Assembly: GCF_001456025.1 (NCBI RefSeq)
Contig: NZ_LMTZ01000160.1
Span: 1 to 51,558 of the forward strand
Direction: 5' to 3'
DNA from: Mastigocoleus testarum BC008
GTDB taxonomy: Bacteria > Cyanobacteriota > Cyanobacteriia > Cyanobacteriales > Nostocaceae
Length of the DNA stretch: 51,558 bases
Made by a program: the position numbers and the translations under genes. Shown in pieces: positions 1-10,400 of the stretch. Within the stretch, counting starts at the first letter, position 1, and each line of letters starts with the position of its first letter. The notes below the pieces were generated by a model that made no database searches, was not told where the DNA came from, and saw nothing but the letters and a program-made list of their open reading frames with translations.

Positions 1-5
1 ATATT

Positions 6-128
6 CTACGACACATGCTCTACTTTTGTTCCTTCTTCTTTTTTCTTCTTACCCCGACTTACTGAGCGGATACAATAACCGCCTTGGATTAAAATCCCAG
101 GCTCATAGAAAAAGTCTGATAAATCAGA
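6..128 (-). pseudogene. Possible 3' coding remnant at window edge (uncertain)
   Basis: On the minus strand a 40-codon open stretch ends with TAG at 8-6. Its product has a plausible protein composition: an aromatic/glycine-rich first half, then a basic-acidic tail (GKKKKEEGTKVEHVS). It is preceded in frame by a stop at 131-129 and has no start codon, so if it is coding it is the broken C-terminal end of a gene. Part of it overlaps the hairpin at 113-130. I do not recognise the family. A chance open frame is quite possible at this length. Confidence 0.2.
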
Positions 129-192
129 CTATGTAAGGCTTGTAGTGCGTTTTAACGTACTTAGTTTATGAGCCTGGAAATTGATTTCCAGG
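97..192. repeat. Nested hairpins of unknown class
   Basis: An 11-bp inverted repeat (CCAGGCTCATA at 97-107, TATGAGCCTGG at 167-177) encloses two smaller hairpins: a perfect 7-bp stem with loop TAAA at 113-130, and a GTGCGTT/AACGTAC stem at 145-160. A further near-perfect palindrome at 173-192 (9-bp arms) shares bases with the outer stem, so the two folds are mutually exclusive. It resembles a mobile-element end or a structured RNA, but no known family was recognised. Confidence 0.5.
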
Positions 193-246
193 TGGGAATT
201 TGGGCTGAACAAGGTTGGTGCAGGTTATCGGGTAAGTAACAAGTGA

Positions 247-375
247 CTAATATTCAATTACTTTAGAATCAATAATAATTGGGTCATCTTGACAGCTACC
301 ATAGGTCTGATAAAAAAAACCGGGGGGATATCCTAAATCTTCAGGTGTTTGTGTTCCTGCTTCAATTGCTAAAAA
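247..375 (-). pseudogene. C-terminal remnant of a small protein
   Basis: On the minus strand 42 codons read cleanly to TAG at 249-247 with a convincing protein composition (PEDLGYPPGFF, then TYGSCQDDPIII near the end). The frame is closed upstream by TAA and there is no start codon, so only the C-terminal end of a gene seems to survive, just downstream of moeA. The tail is reminiscent of small acidic cyanobacterial antitoxin-like proteins, but I could not place the family. Confidence 0.4.
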
Positions 376-418
376 TTAAAATTGATGGAGTCGCTTAGCT
401 ATATTAACTGAAGTCTTG

Positions 419-1648
419 TTACAACAACAAAACCTGTACTTTTTCCCGTCGACTAATTGATTTCTGTCCCACCGGAATAACAGCTAAAGCATTGGTTTGC
501 GCCAGATTAATCAAATTACTGGAACTTTGACTACCCCCAGCAACTTGAAATTGATAAGCGCCATTATTAACCTTCAAATTACCCCAAATATAAGTTTCCC
601 GTTTACCGTTAGAACGTAAATCGTGTAAACTTTCTGCTTGTAAAAACTCAGGTTTCCAACCTTCTGCTAAACCAGAAAATTTCTGAATTGCTGGCTTGAC
701 AAACCGCCAAAAGGTAACCAAAGCCGATCCAGGATTTCCTGGTAAACCGAAGTATAAAGTGTGAGGGAAAGTCGCAACAGTGAGGGGTTTACCTGGTTTG
801 ACCGCAACAGAACGAATATGGATTTCACCTCCGAGAGATTCGATGATTTGTTCGACATAATCGTAATCCCCAACGGAAACACCACCAGAAGAAAGTACTA
901 TATCAGCATTATTAATTGCATTGCTAATAGCTTCCCTAAGTGCTTCTGGTTCGTCTTTAATAATTCCTAACATCAGAGGTTCTGCACCCATTTGCTGAAC
1001 TAAAGCAGCTAAGGCATACTGATTTGAATCCACAATTTGTCCGGGTTGGAGGGATTGGTTAGGTGTAACTAATTCATCTCCACTAGATAAAATAGCTACT
1101 TTAAGTTTGCGATAAACTTTAATTTGAGGACATTGTGCTGCAGCTAAGATTGCAATTTCGGCTGCTTTGAGTTCGATACCTGCAGCTAATAATGAATTCC
1201 CCGCTTGGTAGTAATTGGCACGTTTTCTCACAAACTCTTCGGGTTTAGGTGCAGTTAGAATCGCAACACGATCTTCTTCCCGACGAGTATTCTCCTGCAT
1301 CACAATTGTATCTGCACCTTGGGGCATTACGGCACCAGTAAAAATCCGTGCTGCTTGTCCCGGTTGAATAGTAATTTGGGGTTGATATCCAGCAGGAATA
1401 TCTTCAACAATTTGTAAGGTTACAGGTTTATCTTGACTGCATTCTTGCACATCTGCGTAACGCACCGCATAACCATCCATCGCAGAATTATCCCAATGGG
1501 GAAAATCTAGATTAGATACTACAGAATCTGCCAAAATTCGTCCGTTAGCGTTGAATAAATCTACAATTTCTATATCTTTATCTATTTGAGTAGTTAACGG
1601 TTGTACTAAATCAAAAATAATATTTTCTGCATCTCTGACTGAGAGCAT
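419..1648 (-). CDS. moeA: Molybdopterin molybdenumtransferase MoeA
   Basis: MoeA inserts molybdenum into adenylylated molybdopterin, the last step of molybdenum cofactor synthesis in the cytoplasm; it would serve nitrate reductase and similar enzymes. The 409-residue length is normal for the family. The N-terminal domain carries DNSAMDGYAV (about residues 53-62), the MoCF-type central domain carries SSGGVSVGDYD (about 254-264), GKPLT and GLPGNPGSALV (about 302-312), and the C-terminal beta domain is complete. The ATG start has a GGAG 9 bases upstream on the minus strand. No other cofactor gene is adjacent, so it appears to be a single-gene unit. Its 3' end faces a decayed region. Confidence 0.96.
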   Translation of the reverse strand: MLSVRDAENIIFDLVQPLTTQIDKDIEIVDLFNANGRILADSVVSNLDFPHWDNSAMDGYAVRYADVQECSQDKPVTLQIVEDIPAGYQPQITIQPGQAARIFTGAVMPQGADTIVMQENTRREEDRVAILTAPKPEEFVRKRANYYQAGNSLLAAGIELKAAEIAILAAAQCPQIKVYRKLKVAILSSGDELVTPNQSLQPGQIVDSNQYALAALVQQMGAEPLMLGIIKDEPEALREAISNAINNADIVLSSGGVSVGDYDYVEQIIESLGGEIHIRSVAVKPGKPLTVATFPHTLYFGLPGNPGSALVTFWRFVKPAIQKFSGLAEGWKPEFLQAESLHDLRSNGKRETYIWGNLKVNNGAYQFQVAGGSQSSSNLINLAQTNALAVIPVGQKSISRREKVQVLLL

Positions 1649-2046
1649 GGTACTTCACTCCGATAATGAACTGGTATAATTTAGATATAGGTTTTCCATT
1701 GACCAAATAATTAAGAATTATTTTGATTGGGGTATATATTTTTGTGTCTCTGGATATTCTATATTTCTATATTTTCCAGTTTTAGGACAATTTTCCCTCT
1801 GATAGTGGGATTTAGACAAAAAATAACGGGAAAGCAGTCAACAAACAGGTATTTTTCTCTTTACTAAAGGTTTCATAAGAAGCGCAGCCTTGCCTCTCAG
1901 GCATTTTACCTCATCGCCATCTTTAAAAATTAGCACAGCAGAAATACTATTAATACCAAATTTTTTGATGCTTATCTTTGTTGTTGTCGAGGTCGAGCTT
2001 CACCACATTGGTAGGCTGATTTATGATTTAAGAAGGTATTGTGACC
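1649..2046. other. Intergenic spacer between divergent genes
   Basis: About 400 bases separate moeA (minus) from the small gene starting near 2047 (plus), so it must hold both promoters. I see AT-rich stretches and the AGAAGG ribosome-binding site at 2031-2036, but no gene, array or recognisable operator. Confidence 0.6.
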
Positions 2047-2520
2047 ATGACCAAACATACACAAGCGCAACTAACCCGAACTGTAGATATTAACCAGCCT
2101 ACTGCGCTCAAACAAAGAACTTTCAACCAGATGGAATACTATATGGGCGCGAAGTTGATTGAGATTGGGGTTGACCCCAAATCTGCAGTTTATCGCTGGT
2201 CAGTGGAAAGAAAAAGCAACCAGCAAATCTGGACAATTAAAGCTTATTGGGGCGAATCTAAAGAGAATTTATCTAACCAACCTCTTACTGGTACTAATTT
2301 AATCGATTGTGCCAAAGCTAATGCTGAACATGGAATCAAAATGACAGCCGAACTATGTGGTTATGGGGAGGATATCAGCAGTTTTGAAGAAGCTTTAAAA
2401 CTGGCTGGGAATAAAATGGGACTCGAAATCGAAACCCTGAGTGACTTGATTGCTTACTCTCAAAATCTGAGGGTCAGAGATGGAATTGATGTGGCTCCCG
2501 ATACCAGTTCTTCTCTATGA
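2047..2520 (+). CDS. Conserved-looking hypothetical protein, about 157 aa
   Basis: I do not recognise the family. The product is soluble, without signal peptide or membrane span. It has a compact N-terminal half containing YRWSVERKSNQQIWTIKAYW, suggestive of a beta sheet, and a C-terminal helical half. AGAAGG at 2031-2036 lies 10 bases before ATG 2047 and only 4 before an in-frame GTG at 2041, so I prefer ATG; GTG would add two residues. Codon usage matches its neighbours. It is followed by PPK2 on the same strand after about 240 bases, too far to claim an operon. Confidence 0.72.
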   Translation: MTKHTQAQLTRTVDINQPTALKQRTFNQMEYYMGAKLIEIGVDPKSAVYRWSVERKSNQQIWTIKAYWGESKENLSNQPLTGTNLIDCAKANAEHGIKMTAELCGYGEDISSFEEALKLAGNKMGLEIETLSDLIAYSQNLRVRDGIDVAPDTSSSL

Positions 2521-2759
2521 ATATGATGCAGTAACTCTTGATATAGCTACAAATTAAGTGTGAAGTGCGACAAAATGTCTTCTTTCTCCAGTCTTCTAGG
2601 TTCTAGTATAAATTTGAGCAAATAAAGTTTACGAAAATTCAACTCTGTCATGAGTCTACACAAGATAGATTATTATCTATTTTGTGTATAATTTTTACAT
2701 ATATTTGTTTTATTTCACAAAGTATATTTCACAGTCTGACAGATTTTAAGGGTCAGTTG

Positions 2760-3644
2760 ATGGCGAAAAAGAAATTTAAAGATGTCCTGAAAGACAAGTC
2801 AGTTATAGCTAACAAGGTTAAGATTTTTTCAGCAGTCCAAGAAAAATCAAAGCCAAAGAAAATCAAGAAAAAGGCATATAACAAGCTATATAACAAAGAA
2901 CTGAAGCAGCTTCAGATTGAATTGGTTAAGCTTCAGGAATGGGTTAAACACAAAGGTTTAAGAGTAGTAGTTGTTTTTGAAGGTCGGGATGCTGCGGGGA
3001 AAGGGGGAGCAATTCAGCGAATTGCAGAATGTTTGAACCCCCGTGTCTGTCGAATTGCGGCTCTGGGTAAACCTACTGAGCGAGAGAAAACGCAATGGTA
3101 TTTTCAACGTTATGTGGCTCATTTACCAGCAGCAGGAGAAATCGTCTTATTTGATCGCAGTTGGTACAATCGGGCTGGAGTCGAGCGGGTAATGGGTTTT
3201 TGCACCCACGAACAATATGTTGAGTTCCTCCGTTCTTGTCCGGAATTTGAACATATGTTACAGCGTTCGGGTATCATTCTCATCAAGTATTGGTTTTCAG
3301 TCAGTGATGAGGAACAAGAACGACGTTTCCAGAAACGTATTGAGAACCCTACCAAACGCTGGAAACTTAGCCCCATGGATTTGGAATCTCGCGCTCGATG
3401 GGTAGAATATTCTAAGGCAAAAGATGATATGTTTGCTGCCACTGACACAACTCTATCTCCTTGGTATGTGGTAGAAGCTGACGATAAGAAAAGCGCTCGT
3501 CTCAACTGCATCAATCATCTACTAAGCATGATTCCCTACGAAGATTTGACGCCAGAACCGATTAAATTACCTCTGCGACAGAAAGCAATGGATTATATTC
3601 GACCTCCTATGTGTATGCAAAAATTCGTACCAAAAAAGTACTAG
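2760..3644 (+). CDS. ppk2: Polyphosphate kinase 2 (PPK2 family)
   Basis: PPK2 enzymes move phosphate between polyphosphate and nucleotides, usually using polyP to make NTPs or NDPs in the cytoplasm. The Walker A loop GRDAAGKGG (residues 75-83) and the Walker B/lid motif FDRSWYNRAGVERVMGF (from about residue 131) are diagnostic. The 294-residue product is a single-domain PPK2. The open frame runs 26 codons further upstream, but that stretch is hydrophobic and unlike the family; the start chosen gives the lysine-rich N-terminus MAKKKFKDVL, preceded by a weak AGGG. The substrate class (ADP, GDP or AMP) cannot be decided by eye. It stands alone, with no ppk1 or ppx nearby. Confidence 0.93.
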   Translation: MAKKKFKDVLKDKSVIANKVKIFSAVQEKSKPKKIKKKAYNKLYNKELKQLQIELVKLQEWVKHKGLRVVVVFEGRDAAGKGGAIQRIAECLNPRVCRIAALGKPTEREKTQWYFQRYVAHLPAAGEIVLFDRSWYNRAGVERVMGFCTHEQYVEFLRSCPEFEHMLQRSGIILIKYWFSVSDEEQERRFQKRIENPTKRWKLSPMDLESRARWVEYSKAKDDMFAATDTTLSPWYVVEADDKKSARLNCINHLLSMIPYEDLTPEPIKLPLRQKAMDYIRPPMCMQKFVPKKY

Positions 3645-4485
3645 AGTACCAATTTATCCATAATCTTAGAAAATAAGACTCTAAACCCAATCTCTGTCTA
3701 AGCTTTACAAGTTGAATTTGGTTTAGTTTTAAATCCCCTTAGGATTTACTCACAGAACCAGGATTTTATTAAGCATCGTGGAAAACAGTGTTACTTAGCT
3801 TGGAAATTGTGAGTCTATAGAATCTGAGAATTAAAAATATTTTTATACATGATGTTAGGTACTTAAAATGCATATAGAACTTACCAGTATTAAGACTTAT
3901 ATACGTAAATAATTTTGTAATTTTTGATTTCCCCTTAAAGTGTAAAGAGCATGAGGTCTAGTAAATAAAATTACACTATTTTACGTACATGGAAATTCTT
4001 GAATTTTGGTGGCAAATCAGAAAGTATAAGATACTCTAGGAAATTATTGTGAAATAGGGTAATTTTGAAACTGTCGATTCAGCTGTAAACTATTACCTAT
4101 TGTGTCCGTTGAATCGCTTACTATATAGTAATTTTTCTCTTAAATTTTTCCTGTAAAATGTGAGTATGAAAACATTTAATAATAAAACACAGATTCTGAT
4201 AGAGACGCGACATATTTTCCCGCAGGAACGCTAAGAAGAGCGCATCTCTACAAATGTTAAAATATCATGTCCCTGCAAGTAAGTTTGCCATCTTGTTTAT
4301 TAACCCCAGAATTTAAATGTAGTTAATCTGAATAGGGGTTTTTACATAAGCTTTCGGGTAATTGAGTAGGCATAATATTAAGCGTAAACTAATTCAAAGT
4401 TAGATAATTTAAGGTTCAATAACCTAAAATTGATTCAAAATTTAGTTTTGTGAGGAAAATAAACAATCTGTAGAACCAAAAAGTT
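3645..4485. other. Long spacer before the TamB-like gene
   Basis: About 840 AT-rich bases without a credible gene. It holds a weak hairpin (AAATCC/GGATTT, 3731-3747) that might end ppk2 transcription, and one copy of the dispersed TAGAGACG element (4198-4252). The rest is presumably the leader and promoter of the downstream gene; no operator was recognised. Confidence 0.6.
4198..4252. repeat. Dispersed TAGAGACG...CATCTCTA element, copy 1
   Basis: ATAGAGACGCGACATATTTT begins this copy and GCGCATCTCTACA ends it, so the ends are inverted. The first 19 bases nearly match the copy at 18781-18834; related palindromes occur at 13943-13964 and 48217-48247. This looks like a short non-autonomous repeat family scattered in spacers. 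Confidence 0.55.
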
Positions 4486-7400
4486 ATGACATCTCCAAAT
4501 ACTCCGGATGAAGCTGACTCTCAAGAACCTCAAAACCAGAATGATACAGGTTCTTGGTTTCGTAAAATTGCGTTTGCAACTAGTATTGCTCTTGTCGGAA
4601 TGGGTACGGTTGGCTATTTCGTCACAGATTTTTGGATTCGTCGCAATTTACCATCTTTAGTAGAAACTCAACTTAGCAATTACATCAATCGTGAGGTTGA
4701 TGTGGGGGAGGTGCAAAGTTGGAGTTTGACCGGAATTCGCTTTGGTTCTTCTTCCCTCCCGGCGACTGAGGACGATCCTAATAACGTCTCAATTGAAGCG
4801 GTTAATGTCAATTTTAATCCAATTCCGGTAATATTCTCTCGAATTTTGCCTGTCGATATCACTTTTATTAAACCAGATGTTTATGCTCAAGAGGTGAAGT
4901 CGGGAGAATGGGTAAGACTGGAATTAGATACAGATGATGATAGCGAACTTCCTGTTAAGCTGAACACAACTATCCGCGTGCGAGATGGTAAGGTTGCTTT
5001 GCTTCCTCGCGGTTATCAGACTCCATTGCAGAGTAAAATAGATGGATTTGTCAACTATAATCAGGTAGAAACCGAACGCCTGCGATACGACCTTGATGCA
5101 GAAATATTTCAAGGTAAAGTGGAGCTTGAGGGAGAAACTCAGTTAGAAACTGGTAAAACTAAGGCAAGTGCCAAAATCGCAAAACTAACTTTAGCTAAGC
5201 TTAATCCTTTCATTTCCCAGGTTCCGGTTAATATCTCAAGTGGCGAGCTAAATGCCGATTTAGATATCAAACTCTCGACCTTTTCTGAATTACCTTTGGT
5301 TGTGGGTACGGCAAAATTACAAGATTTGAAGGTTAGAAGCAAGCAACTACTAGCCCCAATCGATGCGAACGCTTTGTTGCGATTTAAGGGGGATAAGATA
5401 ACTTTTGAGGAAACGAAGGGGAGCTACGGTAATCTGACAGCATTGGTATCTGGTGATGTAGATGTCAAGGAAGGTTTTGACGTTAAGGTTAATGTTAATC
5501 CTTTTGAAGTTGCTAAGGTTTTGAGAACTGTACCTGCAAAGTTACCGATTGGGATAGATGGTAAATTGCGGGCAGATATGCTTGTCAAGGGAAAATTTGA
5601 AAATCCAGTTTTAACAGGTAATATTGTCAGCACTCGCAACGTCATTGTTGACAAAGTAAGGTTTAGTAAAATAAATACCAGTTTTGTTGGTAATTTGTCG
5701 CAATTTTTACTTCGAGAATTCCGAGCTACAACCTTAAGTGGTGGTGAAATTGTCGCCAAAGGTAACGTTAAATTTCCTCGTCGTTTGACAGAATTAGAGA
5801 ATTTTGAATTCAAAAATTTTGCTAAGTCCCAGCTAGCTTTTAATTTGAATGCTCTGTTAACTAATCCCAGAGCAATTATTGCTCGTTACGGAGTTACAGA
5901 TGATTCTTATCGGTTAAATAGAATTACCGCACTAGGAACAGTTAGAGGTACAGTTGCAAATCCCCAAGCAGTTTTATCGTGGAAAGTACCTAATGCTAAC
6001 ACTGCAGTTGCGGGACAAGTTTCTGGTACTGGAGATATTTTGTACGCAGCAAATAAAGTCAGTCTGCGTAACACGGTTTTGCAAACCAAAGATGGTAAAG
6101 TCAATGTTGATGGTGAAGCTAATCTAGCAAATAGGCTTTGGCAGGGTAATGTTAGTGCTAATTCCCTATCATTAACGCCTTTATTATCTGAATTTCAACA
6201 GGATGAAAACTTAGATGTACCCGTCTTTTTGGAGCGGGGTAACGTCAAATTAGCAGGTAGATTAGATAATTTAAATCCGCGTAATATCCAAGGAACTGCT
6301 GACCTAGATTTAAATGTTAATAATGGTGACGTTGCTGTAGACGCAGTATTAAATCGAGGTCTTTTACAAGCCAAAGCGATCGCTAATCGAATTTCCCTCA
6401 ATAGATTTTTACCTTTATCTGAACTCCCTACTGGTGAAGATGTACCGGTATTTTTAGAACGGGGTAATGTTAATATTGCGGGTAGATTAGATAATTTCGA
6501 CCCGGCTAATATTCAAGGAACTGCCGATTTAAATTTAAACGTTGACAATGGTAAAGTTGCCGTAGATGGAAAGTTAGATCGGGGAGTTTTACAAGGGAAT
6601 GCGATCGCCAACAGAGTTTCACTTAATAAATTTTTACCTCAGCTTGGCTCCCCTGTAACAGTAGCAAATACCCGAGTTAATGTTTCTGGTTCTGTAAAAC
6701 AATTATTATCATTTGCAACAAGTCAAAATCAAAATATAAATAATAATTTAAGCGATACTTTAAGTGATAAGCTAAGTAGCTTCCGCGCAAGCGCTTCCGG
6801 TCAATTAATCGTCCCCGAAACCCGAAGAAATGGCACAGTTAATTTTAATGGTTCAGGTAATCTAGGGACGGAAACTTGGCAAGCATCGATCAATGCTAAT
6901 TCTGTAGCACTAAATCCTTTTATATCTCAATTTAAACCCCCCGAATTAAACTTAAACTTAAATCGACCAATTAACCTGCGCCAAGGAAAGGTTCAGTTAG
7001 CAGGAAATTTAGATATCTTAGATGATTTAGGGTCGGGTAATCTTAATTTAGCCAGAGTTAGAGGTAATACCGATCTGGATTTAGACGTCAATAATGGTAA
7101 AGTAGCCATCGACGGTAAATTAGAACAAGGTCTTTTAGAAGCGATCGCTACTGCTAAAGGAGTTTCAGTTTCCCCATTTTTGCCTGATTTACCAGTACCC
7201 CTGACTATTGCAGATAGTCAAGTTAATCTTTCCGGTTCTGTAAATCGATTACTATCTCAAGATTTTAATAATATTCGAGCCAATGCTGTTGCAAGATTGG
7301 GCGTTCAAGGAGGTACGGTTAATACCATCACCAATTTAAATAATGGTATTTTTTCTAGCAATACAACTGCAACGAATATTAACACCCCAGCCATTTGCCA

Positions 7401-10400
7401 AAATTTTGATTTATCCTGTCCCGAAGTCGGAAAATTATCTGGTAAATTTAATCTCGCAGGAAATATCAATCCTTTTATAGAAGGTAATTCCCCCGCTACG
7501 ATCCAAGCTAAAACCATATCTTTGCAAGTAGGAGAACAATCACTTACTGCTGACGGTCAAATAACTTTAAATCCAAATCCGGCGACAAGTAAAAATGGAA
7601 CTTGGGGAATAGGTACTAATTTAAATATTAATGCCCGTTCCAACTTAAGTGAACTTCCCTCCACCTTAATCGCCCAAATTTCCCAGCAAACTGATATTCC
7701 CATCGCCGGAAATGCTGCTTTTCAAGGTCGCTTCCAAGGCGATAACTTACTTGGAGATCCCCTAGCACCGGGAAATTTACAATTAACAGGTAACTTACAA
7801 CTTAGGGATTTTGCAGTTGATAAAATCGCCTTTGAACCATTACTAACAGGTCCAGTAAATTTACAACCCGGTAAAACTTTAGCAATTAACTTACAAGGAC
7901 AAAACGATCAAATCTCAGCCCAGCTAGAACCCTGTAATAGAGAAGAATGTATCTCACCTTATCTTCCAGTTTCCTTTAACCTGCAACAAGGAGGAAATTC
8001 CAAAAACGCTATTTTAGTAAGCGGTCAACGTAACGGCGATCGGCTAAATATCGATCTGAAAAACTTTTCCCTGGCTTTGTTAAATGTAGTACCAGCAGTC
8101 CAAGAAAATCTCCCTGCGCAAGTTGGGGGAATAGTCACCGGAAAACTTGACTTGAACCTATTCGACGTTACAAACATCGCTGGAAACTTACAAGTTACCA
8201 AACCAAGTATTGGATATCTTAAGGCAGAAGAAGTCGCAGCAAATTTCTCTTACGATGGAGGAGTTGCAAACGTCCCATCAGCTTACTTGGAATCAGGACA
8301 GAGCCGATATAATCTTCAAGGTAACCTAAATCTGAACTCGGGTGATGTCAACGCCAAGATATTCACAAAATCAGCCAAGTTAGAAGATATCTTTGCGACT
8401 ATTAATACGTACAGATTAGAAGACCTGCAAAGCATTTTCTTTGGTTCTTCTAACTTTACTAACGCTGCAGCTATTGAAACAGATCCAGTAGGAAAACCCA
8501 ACGCACCCTTAGCCCGACAGCTACGCTTACTCAGGAGAGTAGATCGACGGGTTCGACGATATGCAGCCCGCAAGCGAGAAGAAGAATCCGCAATTCAATT
8601 AGACTTGAGGGGAGAATATAACGCCCAGATCGATATAGCAGGTAAATTTTATAACCCCCAAGTAGACTTTCAGCTAGATGGTAATAACTGGGAATGGTAT
8701 CCCCAACCCAAAGTTGTTACCGTCAAACGTCGTAAAGGTCCAGTTATTCAGGAAGGAAAGCCGTTAGATATCAACCAGGTAACAGCACGGGGAAGTTATA
8801 AAGACGGAAGTATAAAAGTAGATCCATTACGTGTCGCCCTAGAAGAAGGCACAATTGCTTTAAATGGAGAATTAACAGGAGAAAAAACATCCGGATTTGT
8901 CCAAGTACAAAACTTCTCCTTAGATAATCTTGAAAAATTTGCCTTTATTGATGTTCCTGTAGACATTGGGGGAAAAGTAAACCTTCAAGCCACAGTAGAC
9001 GGTACGATTAATCAACCCCAAATTCAAGAAGGAAAAATCTCCTTAATTGATGGTAGCTTCAATCAAGATCCATTAGGGATATTTTCTGGTACCTTCAGCT
9101 ACATAGATTCAGTAGCGAAATTTAATACAACCCCCGATTCATTCACCCAAATCAACGCCAAAATACCCTATCCTCCCCAACCCAATACAGATAACTCTAT
9201 TACTTTAGATGCTAAAATTGGAACTCAAGGATTAGCGTTTTTAAGTACTTTTACTCAGGAGCAATTAGAATGGGTTAAAGGAAACGGAGAAATTGCACTC
9301 AACCTTGAAGGACCTTTAAATTGGTCAGCCCAAACCCCTCCCCAACTCATAAAAGATTTAACAGGTACTTCCACAATTCAAATTGAAAACGCCACCGTCA
9401 AAACTAAGCAACTAGGTGAGGAAATCAATCTAAATATTGCTGGTGACATTGCTCTACAAAATCAAAACATTCAAGTAAACCAGTTAGAAGGGAACTTTGC
9501 TGATAGTCCATTTTCCCTTACGGGTAGTTTACCTTTAGTTCGTGCCGGAATTACCAACCCTGATAATCCTAGTTCGCTGATATTAGCCCTAGGTCCAGGA
9601 AAACTAAATCTTGAAGGACTCTACAAAGGAAATGTTAACGCCAGCGTTGAAGTATCTCAAACAGTAACGCGTCCCATAATCGGCGGAAATATCGATCTCA
9701 GCGAAGGAAGAGTTATTGTTCCAAAACTGAATAATGAGGCTGAGGAAAACGAGGAACAAGCAAGTAACCAACAAAAAAAATCAGCTAAAAGAAGAAAAAG
9801 ACGGGCTAAAGACAACTATTCCTTTCAACCTATATTCGACGACTTACAAATAAATATTGGCGAAGGATTTAGATTTAAACGATCCGTACCCCGGACAAAC
9901 TTTTTAATTGCCGGTAACTTAACATTAAATGGTCCCCTGGATAACTTACAGCCCGAAGGAATCATAAATTTGCGTCGAGGAAGTATTTATTTCCTCGATA
10001 ATTCCTTTTTCCTCTCGCGCGATCGCGAACACTTCATTGTATTTTCTCCAGAGCAAGGTTTACTCAATCCCAACCTAGATATTGAACTGCAAACAACAGT
10101 TCTTGACGCTCCCAGCTTCGACCGTCCCCAACCCGTTGATTCTGAAATTCGTGACGATGCAGTAGCGCCGACAAATCCTAACCAAATTGATGTACGGATC
10201 GGTATTGAAGGAGAAGCTAGTCAACTAATTGGTTCTTTGGACGATAATTCAGAAAATTGTCAAATTAATGTTCCCAGGGTATTTCTCAGAAAAACAATAC
10301 AAAATTCACCCCAAAGATTACAAAGAATAGCTAATTGTATAAATGAGAGTTCTCAAGTCGCCATTAGGAACCAAAGCCTGATTAATAATCCAATCGTAGA

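Noticed and set aside
2682..2759. Longer N-terminus for PPK2
   Set aside because: The extra 26 residues are hydrophobic and Cys/Phe-rich, unlike the lysine-rich family N-terminus that starts at 2760.
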